A DNA stretch of 64,000 nt from Clostridiaceae bacterium (lineage in GTDB: Bacteria; Bacillota; Clostridia; Peptostreptococcales; Natronincolaceae), in assembly GCA_018432235.1 (NCBI GenBank), contig JAHDLO010000010.1, positions 124,001-188,000 of the forward strand. Direction: 5' to 3'. The translations under genes and the position numbers were made by a program. Below, one piece after another: positions 25,284 through 36,200 of this stretch (the stretch's first letter is position 1; each line of letters opens with the position of its first letter). Below the pieces are notes generated by a model. The model was given only the letters and a program-made list of their open reading frames with translations. It was not told the origin of the DNA and searched no databases.

Positions 25284-27645
25284 TTTTGTCTCCCCTTTTT
25301 AGCGCCTGCACCAGCACCTCATCCATATGGGACACAAAGACAAATTCCAACTTCCTTCTGACATTCTCTGGAATGTCCTCCATGTCTCTTTGGTTTTCAA
25401 TTGGCAATAGCACTTTTTTGATTCCGGCCCGTCTGGCGGCCAGTACTTTTTCCTTAATTCCACCTACAGGAAGCACTCGTCCCCTTAGAGTAATTTCCCC
25501 CGTCATGGCTAAGTCCTTGTATATTGGGGTTTTAGTTAGAGCAGATATTACCGCCGTTGCCATTGCTATACCAGCTGAGGGGCCATCCTTTGGTATTGCG
25601 CCCTCAGGTATATGAAGATGTATATCAAGATTGTTGTGGAATTCCGGATCTATCTTAAGCTCTTCAGCTATAGAACGAATGTAGCTTATGCCGGCCTTTG
25701 CCGACTCCTTCATGACATCCCCCAGCTGTCCCGTAAGCACCAGCTTTCCACTGCCCCTCATGGGTGTTACCTCGATTGATAGTGTATCGCCACCAACAGG
25801 TGTCCAAGCAAGCCCTCTGACAATCCCAACCTCATCCTTTAGATTAGCCATTTCATATCTATAAATAGGCTTTCCAAGGTATTTATCCAGATTGTTTGGC
25901 GTAATTCTGATGGTCTTAGCCTTCTCCTCTATTATTTTTTTGGTGGCCTTTCTGCAAAGATTGGCGATTTGACGCTCCAAGCTCCTTACGCCTGATTCTC
26001 TGGTATAATAATTTATGACATCCCTTAAGGTTTTTTCTGATATCTGAAGGTTTTCCGCCTTAAGCCCATGCTCCTTTATTTGCTTCGGCAGCAGATATTT
26101 TATAGCAATATTGAGCTTCTCCTCTTCAGTGTAGCCTGCAATCCTTATAACCTCCATCCGGTCTAACAAAGGCCTCGGAATCGTATCCAGTGAATTAGCC
26201 GTAGTCACAAACATAACCTTTGAGAGGTTGAAGGGTGCCTCCAGATAGTGATCCGTAAAGTCATTGTTTTGCTCAGGATCCAGAACCTCCAGTAATGCTG
26301 CTGCAGGATCTCCTCTAAAGTCGCTGGCAAGCTTGTCTATCTCATCCAGAAGGAAAACAGGATTTTTGGAGCCCACCTGACGGATTGCAGAAATAATTCT
26401 TCCCGGTATTGCCCCGACATAGGTTCTTCTATGTCCTCTGATTTCCGCCTCGTCCCTAACACCACCTAATGACATTCTGACGAACTTTCTATTTAGCGCT
26501 CTGGCTATAGACTTTGCTATCGAGGTTTTACCCACTCCCGGAGGACCAACAAGACATAATATCGGACCCTTCATCGCCTTAGCCAGCTGTCTGATGGCTA
26601 AATACTCTAAAATTCTTTCCTTTACCTTCTCAAGTCCATAATGATCCTCGTCCAAAATTTCACCTGATAGCTTCAAATCAAGCCTGTCCTTTGTTTCCTT
26701 TGTCCAAGGTAGATTTAGTATCCAGTCTATATAATTTCTTATGACTCCGGTTTCAGCAGAAGCAGGTGATAGCTTTAAAAGCCTATCGATTTCTCTTTCC
26801 ACCTTTTCATGTATATCCTTAGGAAGCTTTAGCTTTTTAAGCTGCTGTCTAAAGGCATCCACCTCTTCTACGATGCCCTCATCCTCACCCAGCTCCTTTT
26901 GTATTGCCTTTAGTTGCTCTCTCAGATAATATTCCTTTTGCACCTTATTGATTTGCTTCTTTACTCTGGTGTTAATTCGCTTTTCTATTTCTAAAATTTC
27001 TATCTCCTGCAGCAGTATTCTATATAAGGTTTCCAACCGCTGGTGAGGTTCAAATGCCTCTAAAATTTCCTGCTTTTGTGATGGCTTTAAGGCCAGATTT
27101 GCGGCTATTGTATCTGCCATTCGTCCTGGCATTTCAATTTCAGATATGCTAATCAACACCTCAGGCGATATCTTATTGCTTACCTCTATGTATTGCTCAA
27201 AGGCCTCCATTACACTTCTCATTAAAGCTTCAGAGTCCTTATCATTGACGATTTCTGCCTCGTAATGCTCCTCCTCAACCTCCACCATAAAGTAGGGCTC
27301 TTCCTTAACAATACTCTTTATTCTAGCTCTGTTAATTCCCTCCACCAGCACCCTGATGGTGTCACCAGGCAGCTTCAGCATCTGCTTAATTTTAGAAACC
27401 GTCCCCACCAGATAAAAATCCTCAGGCGTAGGCAGATTTACCTCCGCCTCCTTCTGTGAGGCTAAAAATATCAGCTGATCATTAACCATAGCCTCTTCAA
27501 GGGCATTTATAGACCGTTCTCTTCCGACATCAAAATGAAGCACCATGTATGGAAAAACCGTCAATCCCCGCAGTGGTATTAAGGGCATCTCTCTTTTTTT
27601 AATATTATATTCCTCGTTTTTTTGCCTTAGCTTTGTATCCTCCAT
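25273..27645 (-). CDS. lon: ATP-dependent protease LonA
   Basis: A 790-residue cytoplasmic AAA+ serine protease that degrades misfolded and regulatory proteins. It has an N-terminal LON substrate-binding domain (about 18-210), coiled-coil region, AAA+ module with Walker [10 protein letters not shown] and Walker B FLLDEIDK, then the protease domain. The catalytic Ser lies in KDGPSAG near residue 687 and the Lys in [10 protein letters not shown] near 730. ATG 27645 has AAGGAG upstream; an upstream in-frame ATG adds 16 non-conserved residues. Length is normal for LonA. Confidence 0.97.
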   Translation of the reverse strand: MEDTKLRQKNEEYNIKKREMPLIPLRGLTVFPYMVLHFDVGRERSINALEEAMVNDQLIFLASQKEAEVNLPTPEDFYLVGTVSKIKQMLKLPGDTIRVLVEGINRARIKSIVKEEPYFMVEVEEEHYEAEIVNDKDSEALMRSVMEAFEQYIEVSNKISPEVLISISEIEMPGRMADTIAANLALKPSQKQEILEAFEPHQRLETLYRILLQEIEILEIEKRINTRVKKQINKVQKEYYLREQLKAIQKELGEDEGIVEEVDAFRQQLKKLKLPKDIHEKVEREIDRLLKLSPASAETGVIRNYIDWILNLPWTKETKDRLDLKLSGEILDEDHYGLEKVKERILEYLAIRQLAKAMKGPILCLVGPPGVGKTSIAKSIARALNRKFVRMSLGGVRDEAEIRGHRRTYVGAIPGRIISAIRQVGSKNPVFLLDEIDKLASDFRGDPAAALLEVLDPEQNNDFTDHYLEAPFNLSKVMFVTTANSLDTIPRPLLDRMEVIRIAGYTEEEKLNIAIKYLLPKQIKEHGLKAENLQISEKTLRDVINYYTRESGVRSLERQIANLCRKATKKIIEEKAKTIRITPNNLDKYLGKPIYRYEMANLKDEVGIVRGLAWTPVGGDTLSIEVTPMRGSGKLVLTGQLGDVMKESAKAGISYIRSIAEELKIDPEFHNNLDIHLHIPEGAIPKDGPSAGIAMATAVISALTKTPIYKDLAMTGEITLRGRVLPVGGIKEKVLAARRAGIKKVLLPIENQRDMEDIPENVRRKLEFVFVSHMDEVLVQALKRGDKNED

Positions 27646-27910
27646 AAAATCACTCCTTCTTCCTCTACTATAGCAATTTAATAGCCAAAACAATTGTATA
27701 TTTGTTTATACTTCTTTTCTAATATCCACAATATAATAAACTATAAAATAAGCATAAAAAATAAAAATGCTGCTATAATGGCAGATGATGTATATAATTA
27801 TAACTATTACGTCATCTTTTTTCAATATTTTACCCTAATTTATAATATTATATCAATAATATTATAGCTTACGACGGATATTTTAAATATAGGACAAGAA
27901 ATACAAAGAG
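27646..27910. other. lonB-lon intergenic region
   Basis: About 290 bp of AT-rich DNA between the lonB stop and the lon start; the first part must hold the lon promoter. I see no CtsR or HrcA operator and no open frame. Confidence 0.4.
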
Positions 27911-27935
27911 AAATGTAGTCAATTTGACTACATTT
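27911..27935 (-). terminator. lonB terminator
   Basis: AAATGTAGTCA and TGACTACATTT, perfect 11-bp arms around ATT, four bases after the lonB stop, with T-rich sequence on both sides. Confidence 0.75.
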
Positions 27936-27938
27936 CCT

Positions 27939-29618
27939 TTATTTTTGCAATTGATTACCCAACGCTGCCACGTAATTTAAAGTTTCTGTGGATAAATTCA
28001 TCTGATTTTTTTCCTCAAAGACTGAGTGTTTAATCACATCCTCAATATCTTCTACAGGAATAACCTCCAGACCAGATGCTAAAAATCGTTCTTGATAATT
28101 CTCTGCAGGGATTATTACCTTGCTGCAGCCCGCCAGCTTTGCTGCCTCCAGCTTTGCTGCAACACCACCTACAGGCTTCACCTTCCCACGGATGGACACC
28201 TCGCCCGTCATGGCAACCTTATGGTCTATTGGTAGCCCGGTTATAGCCGAGTATATGGCTGTAACCATAGTAACCCCCGCAGAAGGGCCATCAATAGGTA
28301 TCCCTCCGGGAAAGTTTAAATGTATATCATAATCTCTCGTATCAATATCAAAGTACTTTCTTATCACCGTCAATACATTATCAACTGAGTCCGAGGCGGT
28401 ACTTTTCCTTTTAAGTGTCCTTCCCGGAGTGTTGGTTTCCTCAACATCCACGATACCGGTTGTAATGATTCTACCCTTACCCTTTTCAGGTGCCTTCATG
28501 GCAGTAGCCTCAATTTCAATCACCATGCCTATATTGGGTCCATATACCCCAAGACCATTAACATAGCCCACGCTGGGGCTACTTTCGATTTTCTTGTCGG
28601 GCCTTGGATTATAATGACCACTCTGTATTACCCATTGTATATCCTCAAGGGTAATTTTCCTTCGATCCTGTGTCAATGCCAGGCCTCCGGATATTTGTAC
28701 GATGTTAACTGCTTCCCTACCATTTGTGGCATATTTTTTTATTTCATTTAATGCGGCTTCCTCTATTTCTATTTTGCTCTTGATGCACGCATTTTTAGCG
28801 ATCAAGCCTATTTCTTCCTGAAATAAAGGCCTGAAGTAAACCTCAACGCATCTGGACCTTAACGCAGCTGGTATTTCTGTAGCGTTTTTTGTTGTCGCCC
28901 CAACCAATCTGAAATCTGCAGGCAAACCATTTTTAAATATATCGTGAATATGCCCCGGTATGTTACTATCCTCAGCATGGTAATATGCACTCTCCAGATA
29001 AACCCTTCTGTCCTCCAGCACCTTCAACAGCTTATTCATTTGTATCGGATGCAGCTCTCCTATTTCATCCAAAAACAGAAGCCCCCCGTGGGCCTTAGTA
29101 ACTGCGCCGGGCTTTGGCTGTGGTATACCCGCCTGTCCCAACGGTCCTGCACCTTGATATATAGGGTCATGCACTGACCCCATTAGCGGATCAGCAATCC
29201 CTCTGTCGTCGAATCTCAAGGTAGTAGCATCCATTTCTATAAAGCTTGAATTCTGGTTGAAGGGAGATAATGTGCTTTTCTTAGCTTCCTCCAGCACAAC
29301 CCTTGCTGCTGCTGTCTTTCCCACCCCCGGTGGACCATATATCAATACATGCTGCGGATTTGGACTGCATAGGGCTGCCTTTAACGCTTTAAGTCCATCC
29401 TCTTGCCCAATAATATCACTAAAGGATGAAGGTCTAGTGTATTCCGAAAGCGGCGTAGTTAAGGATCGCTCCCTCATTTTACGTATTCTTTCCATTTCCT
29501 TTTTTGATTCCTTTTCTATTGCAAGCTTGCTTCCCTGTTGACTTTTCAAGAGACTCAAAAAATATAGCCCAATTACGATAGCAAAGAAAAACTGGACTAA
29601 GAATAATATGCTAGGCAA
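27939..29618 (-). CDS. lonB: ATP-dependent protease LonB (membrane-anchored, sporulation type)
   Basis: A 559-residue Lon-family protease of the LonB type. An N-terminal hydrophobic helix (about 4-24) tethers it to the membrane in place of the LON domain. The AAA+ part has Walker [10 protein letters not shown] and Walker B LLFLDEIGEL. The protease part has the catalytic Ser in IDGPSAG (about 445) and Lys in GGVAAKLEA (about 487). In Bacillus, LonB is forespore-expressed and limits sigma-G activity, so its presence fits a spore former. The start is TTG at 29618 with GGGAGGT upstream. Confidence 0.94.
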   Translation of the reverse strand: MPSILFLVQFFFAIVIGLYFLSLLKSQQGSKLAIEKESKKEMERIRKMRERSLTTPLSEYTRPSSFSDIIGQEDGLKALKAALCSPNPQHVLIYGPPGVGKTAAARVVLEEAKKSTLSPFNQNSSFIEMDATTLRFDDRGIADPLMGSVHDPIYQGAGPLGQAGIPQPKPGAVTKAHGGLLFLDEIGELHPIQMNKLLKVLEDRRVYLESAYYHAEDSNIPGHIHDIFKNGLPADFRLVGATTKNATEIPAALRSRCVEVYFRPLFQEEIGLIAKNACIKSKIEIEEAALNEIKKYATNGREAVNIVQISGGLALTQDRRKITLEDIQWVIQSGHYNPRPDKKIESSPSVGYVNGLGVYGPNIGMVIEIEATAMKAPEKGKGRIITTGIVDVEETNTPGRTLKRKSTASDSVDNVLTVIRKYFDIDTRDYDIHLNFPGGIPIDGPSAGVTMVTAIYSAITGLPIDHKVAMTGEVSIRGKVKPVGGVAAKLEAAKLAGCSKVIIPAENYQERFLASGLEVIPVEDIEDVIKHSVFEEKNQMNLSTETLNYVAALGNQLQK

Positions 29619-29932
29619 AAAAAATTACCTCCCTTCTTTCTTATGTAGTAGTATTATTTGCCCTCTATTTCATTTTATCCTATGTAAAAAAACCTACCAT
29701 TTTAAGCAATCATTAGGAAACCAGCATTATTTTAGCTATTCGTTGTGATATAATTAATTTAAGTGATATATATGGCTTTTATCAAGACATAGGTTTACTT
29801 TACCGTAACTTCATTCAAATTTTACGCAAAAGGACATATGCTTTGATAAATGCTATATTATAATGACTGAGGAAATTGCATAATATACATTTTTCTCAAC
29901 TATAATTAAATGCTTATGAGGGGGGCTGTTTT
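29619..29932. other. divergent intergenic region, 314 bp
   Basis: Separates lonB from the chromate transporter pair. It contains TATAAT near 29860. A stretch at 29868-29886 resembles, inverted, the TATTATGCAAT-TCCTCA motif at 23635 and 41351. There is no open frame with a ribosome binding site. Confidence 0.4.
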
Positions 29933-30487
29933 TTGAAGAAATATTTCAAACTATTTTGGATTTTTTTTAGAGTAGGGGCCTTTACCTTCGGAGGCGGCTA
30001 TGCTATGGTACCCATCATCCAGAAGGAGATTGTTGAAAAGGAAAATCTGATTGAGCCTAAGGAATTTATAGATATCATAGCGGTTTCACAAAGCCTTCCT
30101 GGGCCAATTGCAGTAAATGCAACCATCTTTACTGGCTACAAGCTTTATGGTATATCTGGGGCAATATCTGGTCTTATCGGCACAGTCCTTCCTTCGCTGC
30201 TGGTGATTATTGTACTGGCTATTTTCTATAATCAGATAAGGGACATCAAAACAATCCAGCTTTTCTTTCAGGGTGTGAGGCCTGCAATCGTTGCTTTGAT
30301 ATTTATGTCGGCGGTTAAGCTGGGAAAGGCCGTTAACAAAACAAAATACAACTATTTAATGATGACAGCGGCCTTTGTTTCTATCGTGTTCCTTAAGATC
30401 CATCCGATTGTTGTCGTAGTTCTATGTGCGGTCTCTGGTTTATTCTACACTAGAAGGGAGAGGGAAAAAGATGACGGCGTATCTTAA
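29933..30487 (+). CDS. chromate transporter, first half-size subunit
   Basis: A 184-residue membrane protein of the CHR family in its single-domain form. FRVGAFTFGGGYAMVPIIQ and SQSLPGPIAVNATIFTGYK are the family motifs, and about six helices follow. Short CHR proteins come in pairs with opposite topology that form one transporter; the next gene is the partner. Chromate or another oxyanion (sulfate-like) could be the substrate. It starts with TTG at 29933 behind GAGGGGGG. Confidence 0.9.
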   Translation: MKKYFKLFWIFFRVGAFTFGGGYAMVPIIQKEIVEKENLIEPKEFIDIIAVSQSLPGPIAVNATIFTGYKLYGISGAISGLIGTVLPSLLVIIVLAIFYNQIRDIKTIQLFFQGVRPAIVALIFMSAVKLGKAVNKTKYNYLMMTAAFVSIVFLKIHPIVVVVLCAVSGLFYTRREREKDDGVS

Positions 30488-30998
30488 ATTATTCCTAACC
30501 TTTCTAAAAATAGGTGCCTTTAGCTTTGGTGGAGGCTATGCGATGCTCCCTTTAATTGAACAGGAAATCGTTTATGTTAATCAATGGTTGACTCAAAGTG
30601 AATTCGTTGACATAGTGGCTATATCTCAAATGTCCCCAGGCCCGATAGCGGTTAATGCCGCTACATTTGTTGGCTATAAGCATTTGGGCATTATGGGCTC
30701 CATCGTAGCCACCGTTGGGGTCGTATTTTGCTCCTTTTTCTTGGTTACCATTCTGGCTACGGTTATCACCAAGCATTATAAGTCCTATGTGGTGACAGGC
30801 ATCTTTGCCGGCATCAGGCCAGGGGTTATAGGACTGATCGCAGCCGCCTGCGTCTCCTTATTTCAATCCTCAATAGTGGACCTAAAGGGGCTAATTATTG
30901 GGCTAATCATTCTTTTTATGCTGCAGCGTACCAAGCTGCATCCCATTGCACTTATATTAATCTCAGGTGTTATGGGAGTTGCCCTGTACTCATTATAG
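30471..30998 (+). CDS. chromate transporter, second half-size subunit
   Basis: A 175-residue CHR partner with KIGAFSFGGGYAMLPLIEQE and SQMSPGPIAVNAATFVGYK, about six helices. ATG 30471 lies inside the previous gene (17-base overlap) with GGGAGAGGG upstream; the longer frame start at 30426 has no such site. It is clearly a tandem duplicate of the first subunit. The pair interrupts an otherwise all-minus-strand clp-lon island. Confidence 0.9.
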   Translation: MTAYLKLFLTFLKIGAFSFGGGYAMLPLIEQEIVYVNQWLTQSEFVDIVAISQMSPGPIAVNAATFVGYKHLGIMGSIVATVGVVFCSFFLVTILATVITKHYKSYVVTGIFAGIRPGVIGLIAAACVSLFQSSIVDLKGLIIGLIILFMLQRTKLHPIALILISGVMGVALYSL

Positions 30999-31027
30999 TA
31001 TAGGACTTGAAAATCCCCAGATATCAA

Positions 31028-31133
31028 GGCATATAGAAGAAACCTGAGTCGCGCATTATTCACCGACTTTTAACATTTATATACTATTCAAAAGTCGGTG
31101 AATACTAAGAAGCGAAGGTTTCTTCTATATGCC
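31028..31133. repeat. nested 106-bp inverted repeat
   Basis: Outer arms 31028-31045 and 31116-31133 are perfect 18-bp complements. Inner arms ATTCACCGACTTTT (31058-31071) and its complement (31090-31103) are perfect 14-bp. It lies between convergent genes, contains no frame and has no clear target duplication. It is either a MITE-like element or a structured RNA; there is no T run. Confidence 0.65.
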
Positions 31134-31197
31134 GATTATTCCTTCAAGCCTATGGAGAATATGCATAGAAATATCTAAGTTTTTCTTCAAACATAGC

Positions 31198-31228
31198 AAA
31201 AGCGGCAGAGGTTCACCCTCTGCCGCTT
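31198..31228 (-). terminator. clpX terminator
   Basis: AAGCGGCAGAGG and CCTCTGCCGCTT, perfect 12-bp arms, followed on the minus strand by TTTT, ten bases after the clpX stop. Confidence 0.88.
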
Positions 31229-31237
31229 AATTTACAT

Positions 31238-32509
31238 TTATGACGCTGTTGTCTCTTCATTTTTCTTTTTAGTCGTCTTGGTCTTTTTTAGAATTATTGT
31301 AGGTTCAGCTCCATTGATAACTACCTCGTTGGTAATTACAACCTTTTCTATATTGTCTCTTGACGGTATTTCATACATGATATCCGTCATTAGGCCTTCA
31401 ATAATTCCTCTTAGACCCCTTGCTCCAGTTTTGCGTTCAATTGCTCGCTTGGCAATATGCTGAAGCGCCTCTCCTTCAAATTCCAGCAATACACCGTCAA
31501 TTTCAAACAGCTTGTTGTATTGCTTGACTAGAGCATTTTTAGGCTCTGTTAGTATTTGAATCAAAGCTGACTCATCCAATTGATCCAGAGTAACCACCAC
31601 CGGTAAACGGCCTACAAATTCAGGAATTAATCCGAATTTCAACAGATCCTCTGGTTGAATTTGCTTTAACAAAGCACCTAAATCCTTTATTTCCTTGCTC
31701 TTTATATCTGCACCAAAGCCCATAGAGGTTTTGCCGATACGCTTTTGGATGATTTTCTCAACACCGTCAAAGGCGCCACCACAAATAAATAGAATGTTCG
31801 TTGTATCTATTTGAATGAACTCCTGATGAGGATGCTTACGTCCCCCCTGTGGAGGTACGCTGGCAACAGTGCCTTCAAGTATCTTCAGTAAAGCCTGCTG
31901 TACGCCTTCGCCACTAACATCTCTTGTAATTGATGGGTTTTCAGATTTTCTGGCAATCTTATCCACCTCATCAATATAAATGATACCCTTCTCAGCCTTT
32001 TCTATATCATAGTCAGCCGCTTGTATCAGCTTAAGCAGAATGTTCTCAACATCCTCACCGACATAGCCTGCTTCTGTCAGTGATGTTGCATCCGCTATAG
32101 CAAAGGGAACATTTAGTATTTTTGCAAGAGTTTGAGCTAGAAGTGTTTTACCAGAACCGGTTGGTCCTAACATAACGATATTACTCTTTTGAAGCTCCAC
32201 ATCTTCACTTTTAATATCCATGTTTATTCTCTTGTAATGATTATATACTGCAACCGCTAAGGCCTTTTTCGCCATATCCTGACCAATAACATATTGGTCT
32301 AATATGTCCCTAATCTCCTTAGGCTTTGGTAAATTCATTAGATCGATATCGATATTTTCTTCAAATTCTTCTTGTATAATCTCCTGGCAGAGCTCAATAC
32401 ACTCATCGCAGATATATACATTAGGACCCGCAATCAATCGCCTTACCTGATCTTGCGACTTACCGCAAAAAGAGCACTTCAATTGCTTCTTATCCTCAAA
32501 TCTAGACAT
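31238..32509 (-). CDS. clpX: ClpX, ATP-dependent unfoldase of ClpXP
   Basis: A 423-residue AAA+ unfoldase that feeds proteins into ClpP. The N-terminal zinc domain has Cys12-x2-Cys15 and Cys34-x2-Cys37. Walker A is GPTGSGKT, Walker [10 protein letters not shown], and the MGFG loop near the middle contacts ClpP. Length is standard. It is 21 bases downstream of clpP and closes the tig-clpP-clpX cluster. Confidence 0.98.
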   Translation of the reverse strand: MSRFEDKKQLKCSFCGKSQDQVRRLIAGPNVYICDECIELCQEIIQEEFEENIDIDLMNLPKPKEIRDILDQYVIGQDMAKKALAVAVYNHYKRINMDIKSEDVELQKSNIVMLGPTGSGKTLLAQTLAKILNVPFAIADATSLTEAGYVGEDVENILLKLIQAADYDIEKAEKGIIYIDEVDKIARKSENPSITRDVSGEGVQQALLKILEGTVASVPPQGGRKHPHQEFIQIDTTNILFICGGAFDGVEKIIQKRIGKTSMGFGADIKSKEIKDLGALLKQIQPEDLLKFGLIPEFVGRLPVVVTLDQLDESALIQILTEPKNALVKQYNKLFEIDGVLLEFEGEALQHIAKRAIERKTGARGLRGIIEGLMTDIMYEIPSRDNIEKVVITNEVVINGAEPTIILKKTKTTKKKNEETTAS

Positions 32510-32530
32510 TTTTACACCTCACTCAAACAG

Positions 32531-33115
32531 TTATTTCCTAAAGGTTAACACTTCGTCGATAATACCATATTCCTTAGCTTCATTAGGCTCCATAAAGAAA
32601 TCTCGGTCGGTATCACGCTTTACTCGGTCTAACGGCTGACCGGTACGCTCGCTTAATATTTCATTGATTGTGTCTCTTAATTTAAGTATTCTTTCCGTAT
32701 GAATACGAATATCCTCTGCCTGACCTCTTGTGCCACCTAAAGGCTGATGAATCATAATTTCTGCATTTGGTAATGCAAAGCGCTTGCCTTTTTTGCCTGC
32801 TGCCAATAGGAAGGCACCCATGCTGGCAGCCATACCAATACATAAGGTTGAAACATCAGGCTTTATATAGTTCATTGTGTCAAATATTGCCATTCCGGCT
32901 GTAATCGATCCCCCAGGGCTGTTAATATAAATTTGAATGTCCTTATCTGGATCTTCAGCCTCCAAAAATATCAGCTGAGCTACAACAAGACTTGCTGTAA
33001 CATCATTAATTTCATCACTAATAAAGATGATTCTGTCCTTAAGAAGTCTTGAATAAATATCGTAGGATCTTTCCCCACGATTGGTTTGTTCAACTACTAC
33101 AGGTACTAATGCCAT
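32531..33115 (-). CDS. clpP: ClpP, proteolytic subunit of ClpXP/ClpAP
   Basis: A 194-residue serine peptidase that forms the tetradecameric barrel. The catalytic triad Ser98 (GMAASMGAF), His123 (MIHQPLGG) and Asp172 is intact. Length is standard. It lies between tig and clpX in the conserved order. GGGAGGGG precedes the ATG. Confidence 0.98.
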   Translation of the reverse strand: MALVPVVVEQTNRGERSYDIYSRLLKDRIIFISDEINDVTASLVVAQLIFLEAEDPDKDIQIYINSPGGSITAGMAIFDTMNYIKPDVSTLCIGMAASMGAFLLAAGKKGKRFALPNAEIMIHQPLGGTRGQAEDIRIHTERILKLRDTINEILSERTGQPLDRVKRDTDRDFFMEPNEAKEYGIIDEVLTFRK

Positions 33116-33158
33116 TTTTTATCCCCTCCCATAACAACTATAAATTTTTAAGCTTTAA

Positions 33159-34445
33159 TTAAGAAATCTTGGCATTCTCAACTAATAAATCAATAGTCTT
33201 CCTCATTATTATATTATCTTTAATATAGTTTAGCTCCTGCTCTCTAATGGTTGACTTAAATTTATCTACCTCTTGCTTGTACTGAGCTGCCATTTTCTCT
33301 ATTTCAGCTTCTACTTCCGCTTCAGCAGCCTCTACCTTTTCAAGCTCTGCTATCTTGTCTAAAACCACCTGTGATTTAACTCTTTGAGTGGCATCATCTC
33401 TCATTTGCCCTCTTAGATCCTCTTCCTTAGCCCCAGACATTTGATAATAATACTCTAAATTAAGACCTTGATATCTTAATTGATAGTCAAAATCTCTTAA
33501 CATGTTATCTATTTGCTTTTCAACCACCGCATTTGGTAATTGAAGCTCTACAGAGGCAACCACTTTATCTACAACAGCATTACGCAGGTCTTGGGTAGCC
33601 TTGTTCTTGGCGCTTTCTTCCAGTTTGGTACTAATGTCGGCCTTCAGCTCCTCAAGAGTATCGAACTCAGAAACATCCTTGGCAAACTCGTCATCAAGGA
33701 TAGGCATTTCCTTTTCTTTTATTTCATGTACCTTAACCTCAAAAACAGCTGCCTTTCCAGCAAGATCCTCAGCATGATATTCCGCTGGGAAGGTAACATT
33801 TACCATTACCTCATCTCCAATACTGGCACCAATCAGCTGCTCCTCAAAGCCAGGAATAAATTGTCCTGAACCAATCTCCAAGGATTGTCTTTCAGCTGTA
33901 CCACCATCAAAATAAACACCATCAACAGAGCCCTTATAATCAATGATAACCATATCCTTATCCTTTACAGGTCTGTCTTCTACTGATATCATTCTTGCGT
34001 TTTTTTGCTGCATAGCTTCAAGCTCTTTTTGGATATCCTCTTCTTGTACATTATACTCTATTTTGTCTACTTCTATACCTTTATAGTTCTCCACTGTGAA
34101 TTCAGGCATAACCTCTACAATAGCTGTAAATATAACCTCTTTACCCTTTTCCATTTGCTCAATATCGATTTCAGGTCTGTCAACAGGGTTAATTTTAAAG
34201 GTATCTAAAGCCTCCTCGTATGCAGCCGGGAAGCAGAAGTTTATAGCCTCTTCATAAAAAACGCCCTCGCCATATTTTGTCTCAATTACCTTTCTAGGCG
34301 CTTTTCCCTTTCTAAAGCCGGGAACATTAAATTTGCCTTTAAGCTTATTATATGCTTTGGCAACTGCCTCTTCAAATTGCTTCGCATCTACTACGATTTT
34401 TAAGGTAATTTTGTTATCTTCGTGCTTAATTACTTCTGAACTCAT
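33159..34445 (-). CDS. tig: trigger factor, ribosome-associated chaperone
   Basis: A 428-residue chaperone that meets nascent chains at the ribosome exit tunnel. The ribosome-binding loop reads NVPGFRKGKAPR (about 40-51). A PPIase domain with DGVYFDGGTAE and GSGQFIPGFEEQL (about 160-215) and a long helical C-terminal cradle follow. It is the first gene of tig-clpP-clpX, with GAGGA upstream of the ATG. Confidence 0.97.
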   Translation of the reverse strand: MSSEVIKHEDNKITLKIVVDAKQFEEAVAKAYNKLKGKFNVPGFRKGKAPRKVIETKYGEGVFYEEAINFCFPAAYEEALDTFKINPVDRPEIDIEQMEKGKEVIFTAIVEVMPEFTVENYKGIEVDKIEYNVQEEDIQKELEAMQQKNARMISVEDRPVKDKDMVIIDYKGSVDGVYFDGGTAERQSLEIGSGQFIPGFEEQLIGASIGDEVMVNVTFPAEYHAEDLAGKAAVFEVKVHEIKEKEMPILDDEFAKDVSEFDTLEELKADISTKLEESAKNKATQDLRNAVVDKVVASVELQLPNAVVEKQIDNMLRDFDYQLRYQGLNLEYYYQMSGAKEEDLRGQMRDDATQRVKSQVVLDKIAELEKVEAAEAEVEAEIEKMAAQYKQEVDKFKSTIREQELNYIKDNIIMRKTIDLLVENAKIS

Positions 34446-34950
34446 TTATGATCCTCCTCATATATAATTTTACCATTTAATAATAACAAATAACAAAAAA
34501 ATTTATTAAATAATATGCTATGCATGAAACCATAATAGTTTTCTGCTATAAATGTTAAATTCTAGAAGAAAGCCTATATATAATGATTTACATTCATAAA
34601 ATTTTTAAACCTGTTAATTAATCCTATATATTAAGCCTTACCTTATGTACAGCATATGACATACAAGCTTATGAGCAAGCAATATCAACACTAGAAAAAA
34701 ACATCCATAAGATATTGGATGTCTTTTAACATAGATATTGACTTATCATAATAATACTATCGAATTTATACAATATTGTCAATATCATGGTTTCTTTAAT
34801 TTATTATGATATTATAAATTTCCTAGCTTAAATCTCAAGAGCCTAAAGCTATTATACTATGTTTTATTGAATTTTCAAAAATATGGATTTATGCAATTTT
34901 GGTCATTTTTAATACATTGTGAAATATTCAATTCATTTTTGTGCAAATAT
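34446..34950. other. AT-rich intergenic region, about 535 bp with the adjacent terminator
   Basis: It separates the antiporter gene from the tig start and must contain the tig promoter on its left-transcribed side. A small hairpin (ACATCCA / TGGATGT at about 34701-34724) flanked by A and T runs may be an orphan terminator. A 69-codon plus-strand frame here lacks coding character. Nothing else was recognised. Confidence 0.4.
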
Positions 34951-34972
34951 AAAATCCTCCTTAGAGGATTTT
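34951..34972 (-). terminator. antiporter operon terminator
   Basis: AAAATCCTC and GAGGATTTT around CTTA, ten bases after the antiporter stop. Confidence 0.75.
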
Positions 34973-34981
34973 TAGCTTTAT

Positions 34982-36187
34982 TTATGCACTTTCCGAAGCA
35001 ATCTTTGTTTTGGCTTCCTTTTTCTGAATTTCTCCTGCCCTTTCCAATGCCAATTTTGCAGCCACAGGGCCTATAATTTCATATACAAATACCCCTCCAA
35101 GGATAATAGTACTTAAGGGATTTCCAATCTCGGGAACCTGCTGTTTTACGATCATAGCAAGACCGATGGCAACACCTGCCTGAGGCAATAGGCCTAATCC
35201 TAAATTTTTAACAATGACTTCCGGATAGCCAACTGCCTTTGCTCCTGCAGCAGCACCAACAACTTTCCCTAATGCTCTCGCTACGATATAGCCTATACCA
35301 ATCATACCGAGACTAGTCAGCACGTTAAGATGCAGCCCTGCACCCGCCAATGTGAAGAAAAACAGATATACCGGCGGTGTAAAATAATTTAAGCTATCAA
35401 AGGCCCTCCTTGAATTCTGCATTAAATTTGTGATAGTGGCTCCTACAGCCATACATAGCAGAATAGGTGAAAGATGTAGTGCGTTAGCCAATCCACCTCC
35501 TGCTATTGTAAAGGCTAACACCATAATCAGCATTTCCTCCTGACTTTTTGCCTTATTTGCTAGGAAGACTAATACTGCACCAACTATTATGCCAAGGCCT
35601 ATAGAGCCAAAGATTTCGATAAGAGGATGAGAAAGCATTTCCAACAAACCCATTTGAGTCTTACCCATCGACATTTTTACTACAGCCATAGCCAAACCAA
35701 AGCTCATAACACATACGGCATCATCGATTGCAACAACTGGCAAAATGGTCTTTGTTAAAGGTCCATTGGCTTTGTACTGCTTGATCACCATAGTTGTTGC
35801 TGCGGGAGCTGTCGCAGCAGCTATTGCCCCCAACAAAATACTTAGATTAAAGCTCTGATGCAATAGAAAATAGCTAGTTACAAACACTGCAATTATCGTT
35901 GCAAAGGCTTGAACAAAGGTGATAATAAATATTTTACTACCAACCTTCTTAAGCTCCTTGAAGTGAAATTCACTACCTATGCTAAAGGCGATGGTGGCCA
36001 AAGCGATTTCATTTATTGCAGAAAAATTAGATAAATCTGTATCGGATATGACCTTCATAAAGGAAGGTCCAATGATCAATCCACCTACAAGGTATCCGGT
36101 AACATTGGGCAAGTTTAAAATCTTTGCCAGCCTTCCACCTAAGATACCCATTAACAATACTATACTGATTTTTAAAAGTATGTCCAA
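34982..36187 (-). CDS. CPA2-type cation:proton antiporter
   Basis: A 401-residue membrane protein with about 12 helices of the monovalent cation:proton antiporter-2 family. The start MDILLKISIVLLMGILGGRLAKILNLPNVTGYLVGGLIIGP is the family's first helix pair. VVAIDDAVCVMSFG carries the paired aspartates of the ion-binding site. There is no C-terminal TrkA-N/RCK domain, so control may come from the small protein encoded 13 bases upstream. It likely exchanges Na+ or K+ for H+. Confidence 0.88.
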   Translation of the reverse strand: MDILLKISIVLLMGILGGRLAKILNLPNVTGYLVGGLIIGPSFMKVISDTDLSNFSAINEIALATIAFSIGSEFHFKELKKVGSKIFIITFVQAFATIIAVFVTSYFLLHQSFNLSILLGAIAAATAPAATTMVIKQYKANGPLTKTILPVVAIDDAVCVMSFGLAMAVVKMSMGKTQMGLLEMLSHPLIEIFGSIGLGIIVGAVLVFLANKAKSQEEMLIMVLAFTIAGGGLANALHLSPILLCMAVGATITNLMQNSRRAFDSLNYFTPPVYLFFFTLAGAGLHLNVLTSLGMIGIGYIVARALGKVVGAAAGAKAVGYPEVIVKNLGLGLLPQAGVAIGLAMIVKQQVPEIGNPLSTIILGGVFVYEIIGPVAAKLALERAGEIQKKEAKTKIASESA

Positions 36188-36200
36188 CCTGAAGCGCCTC

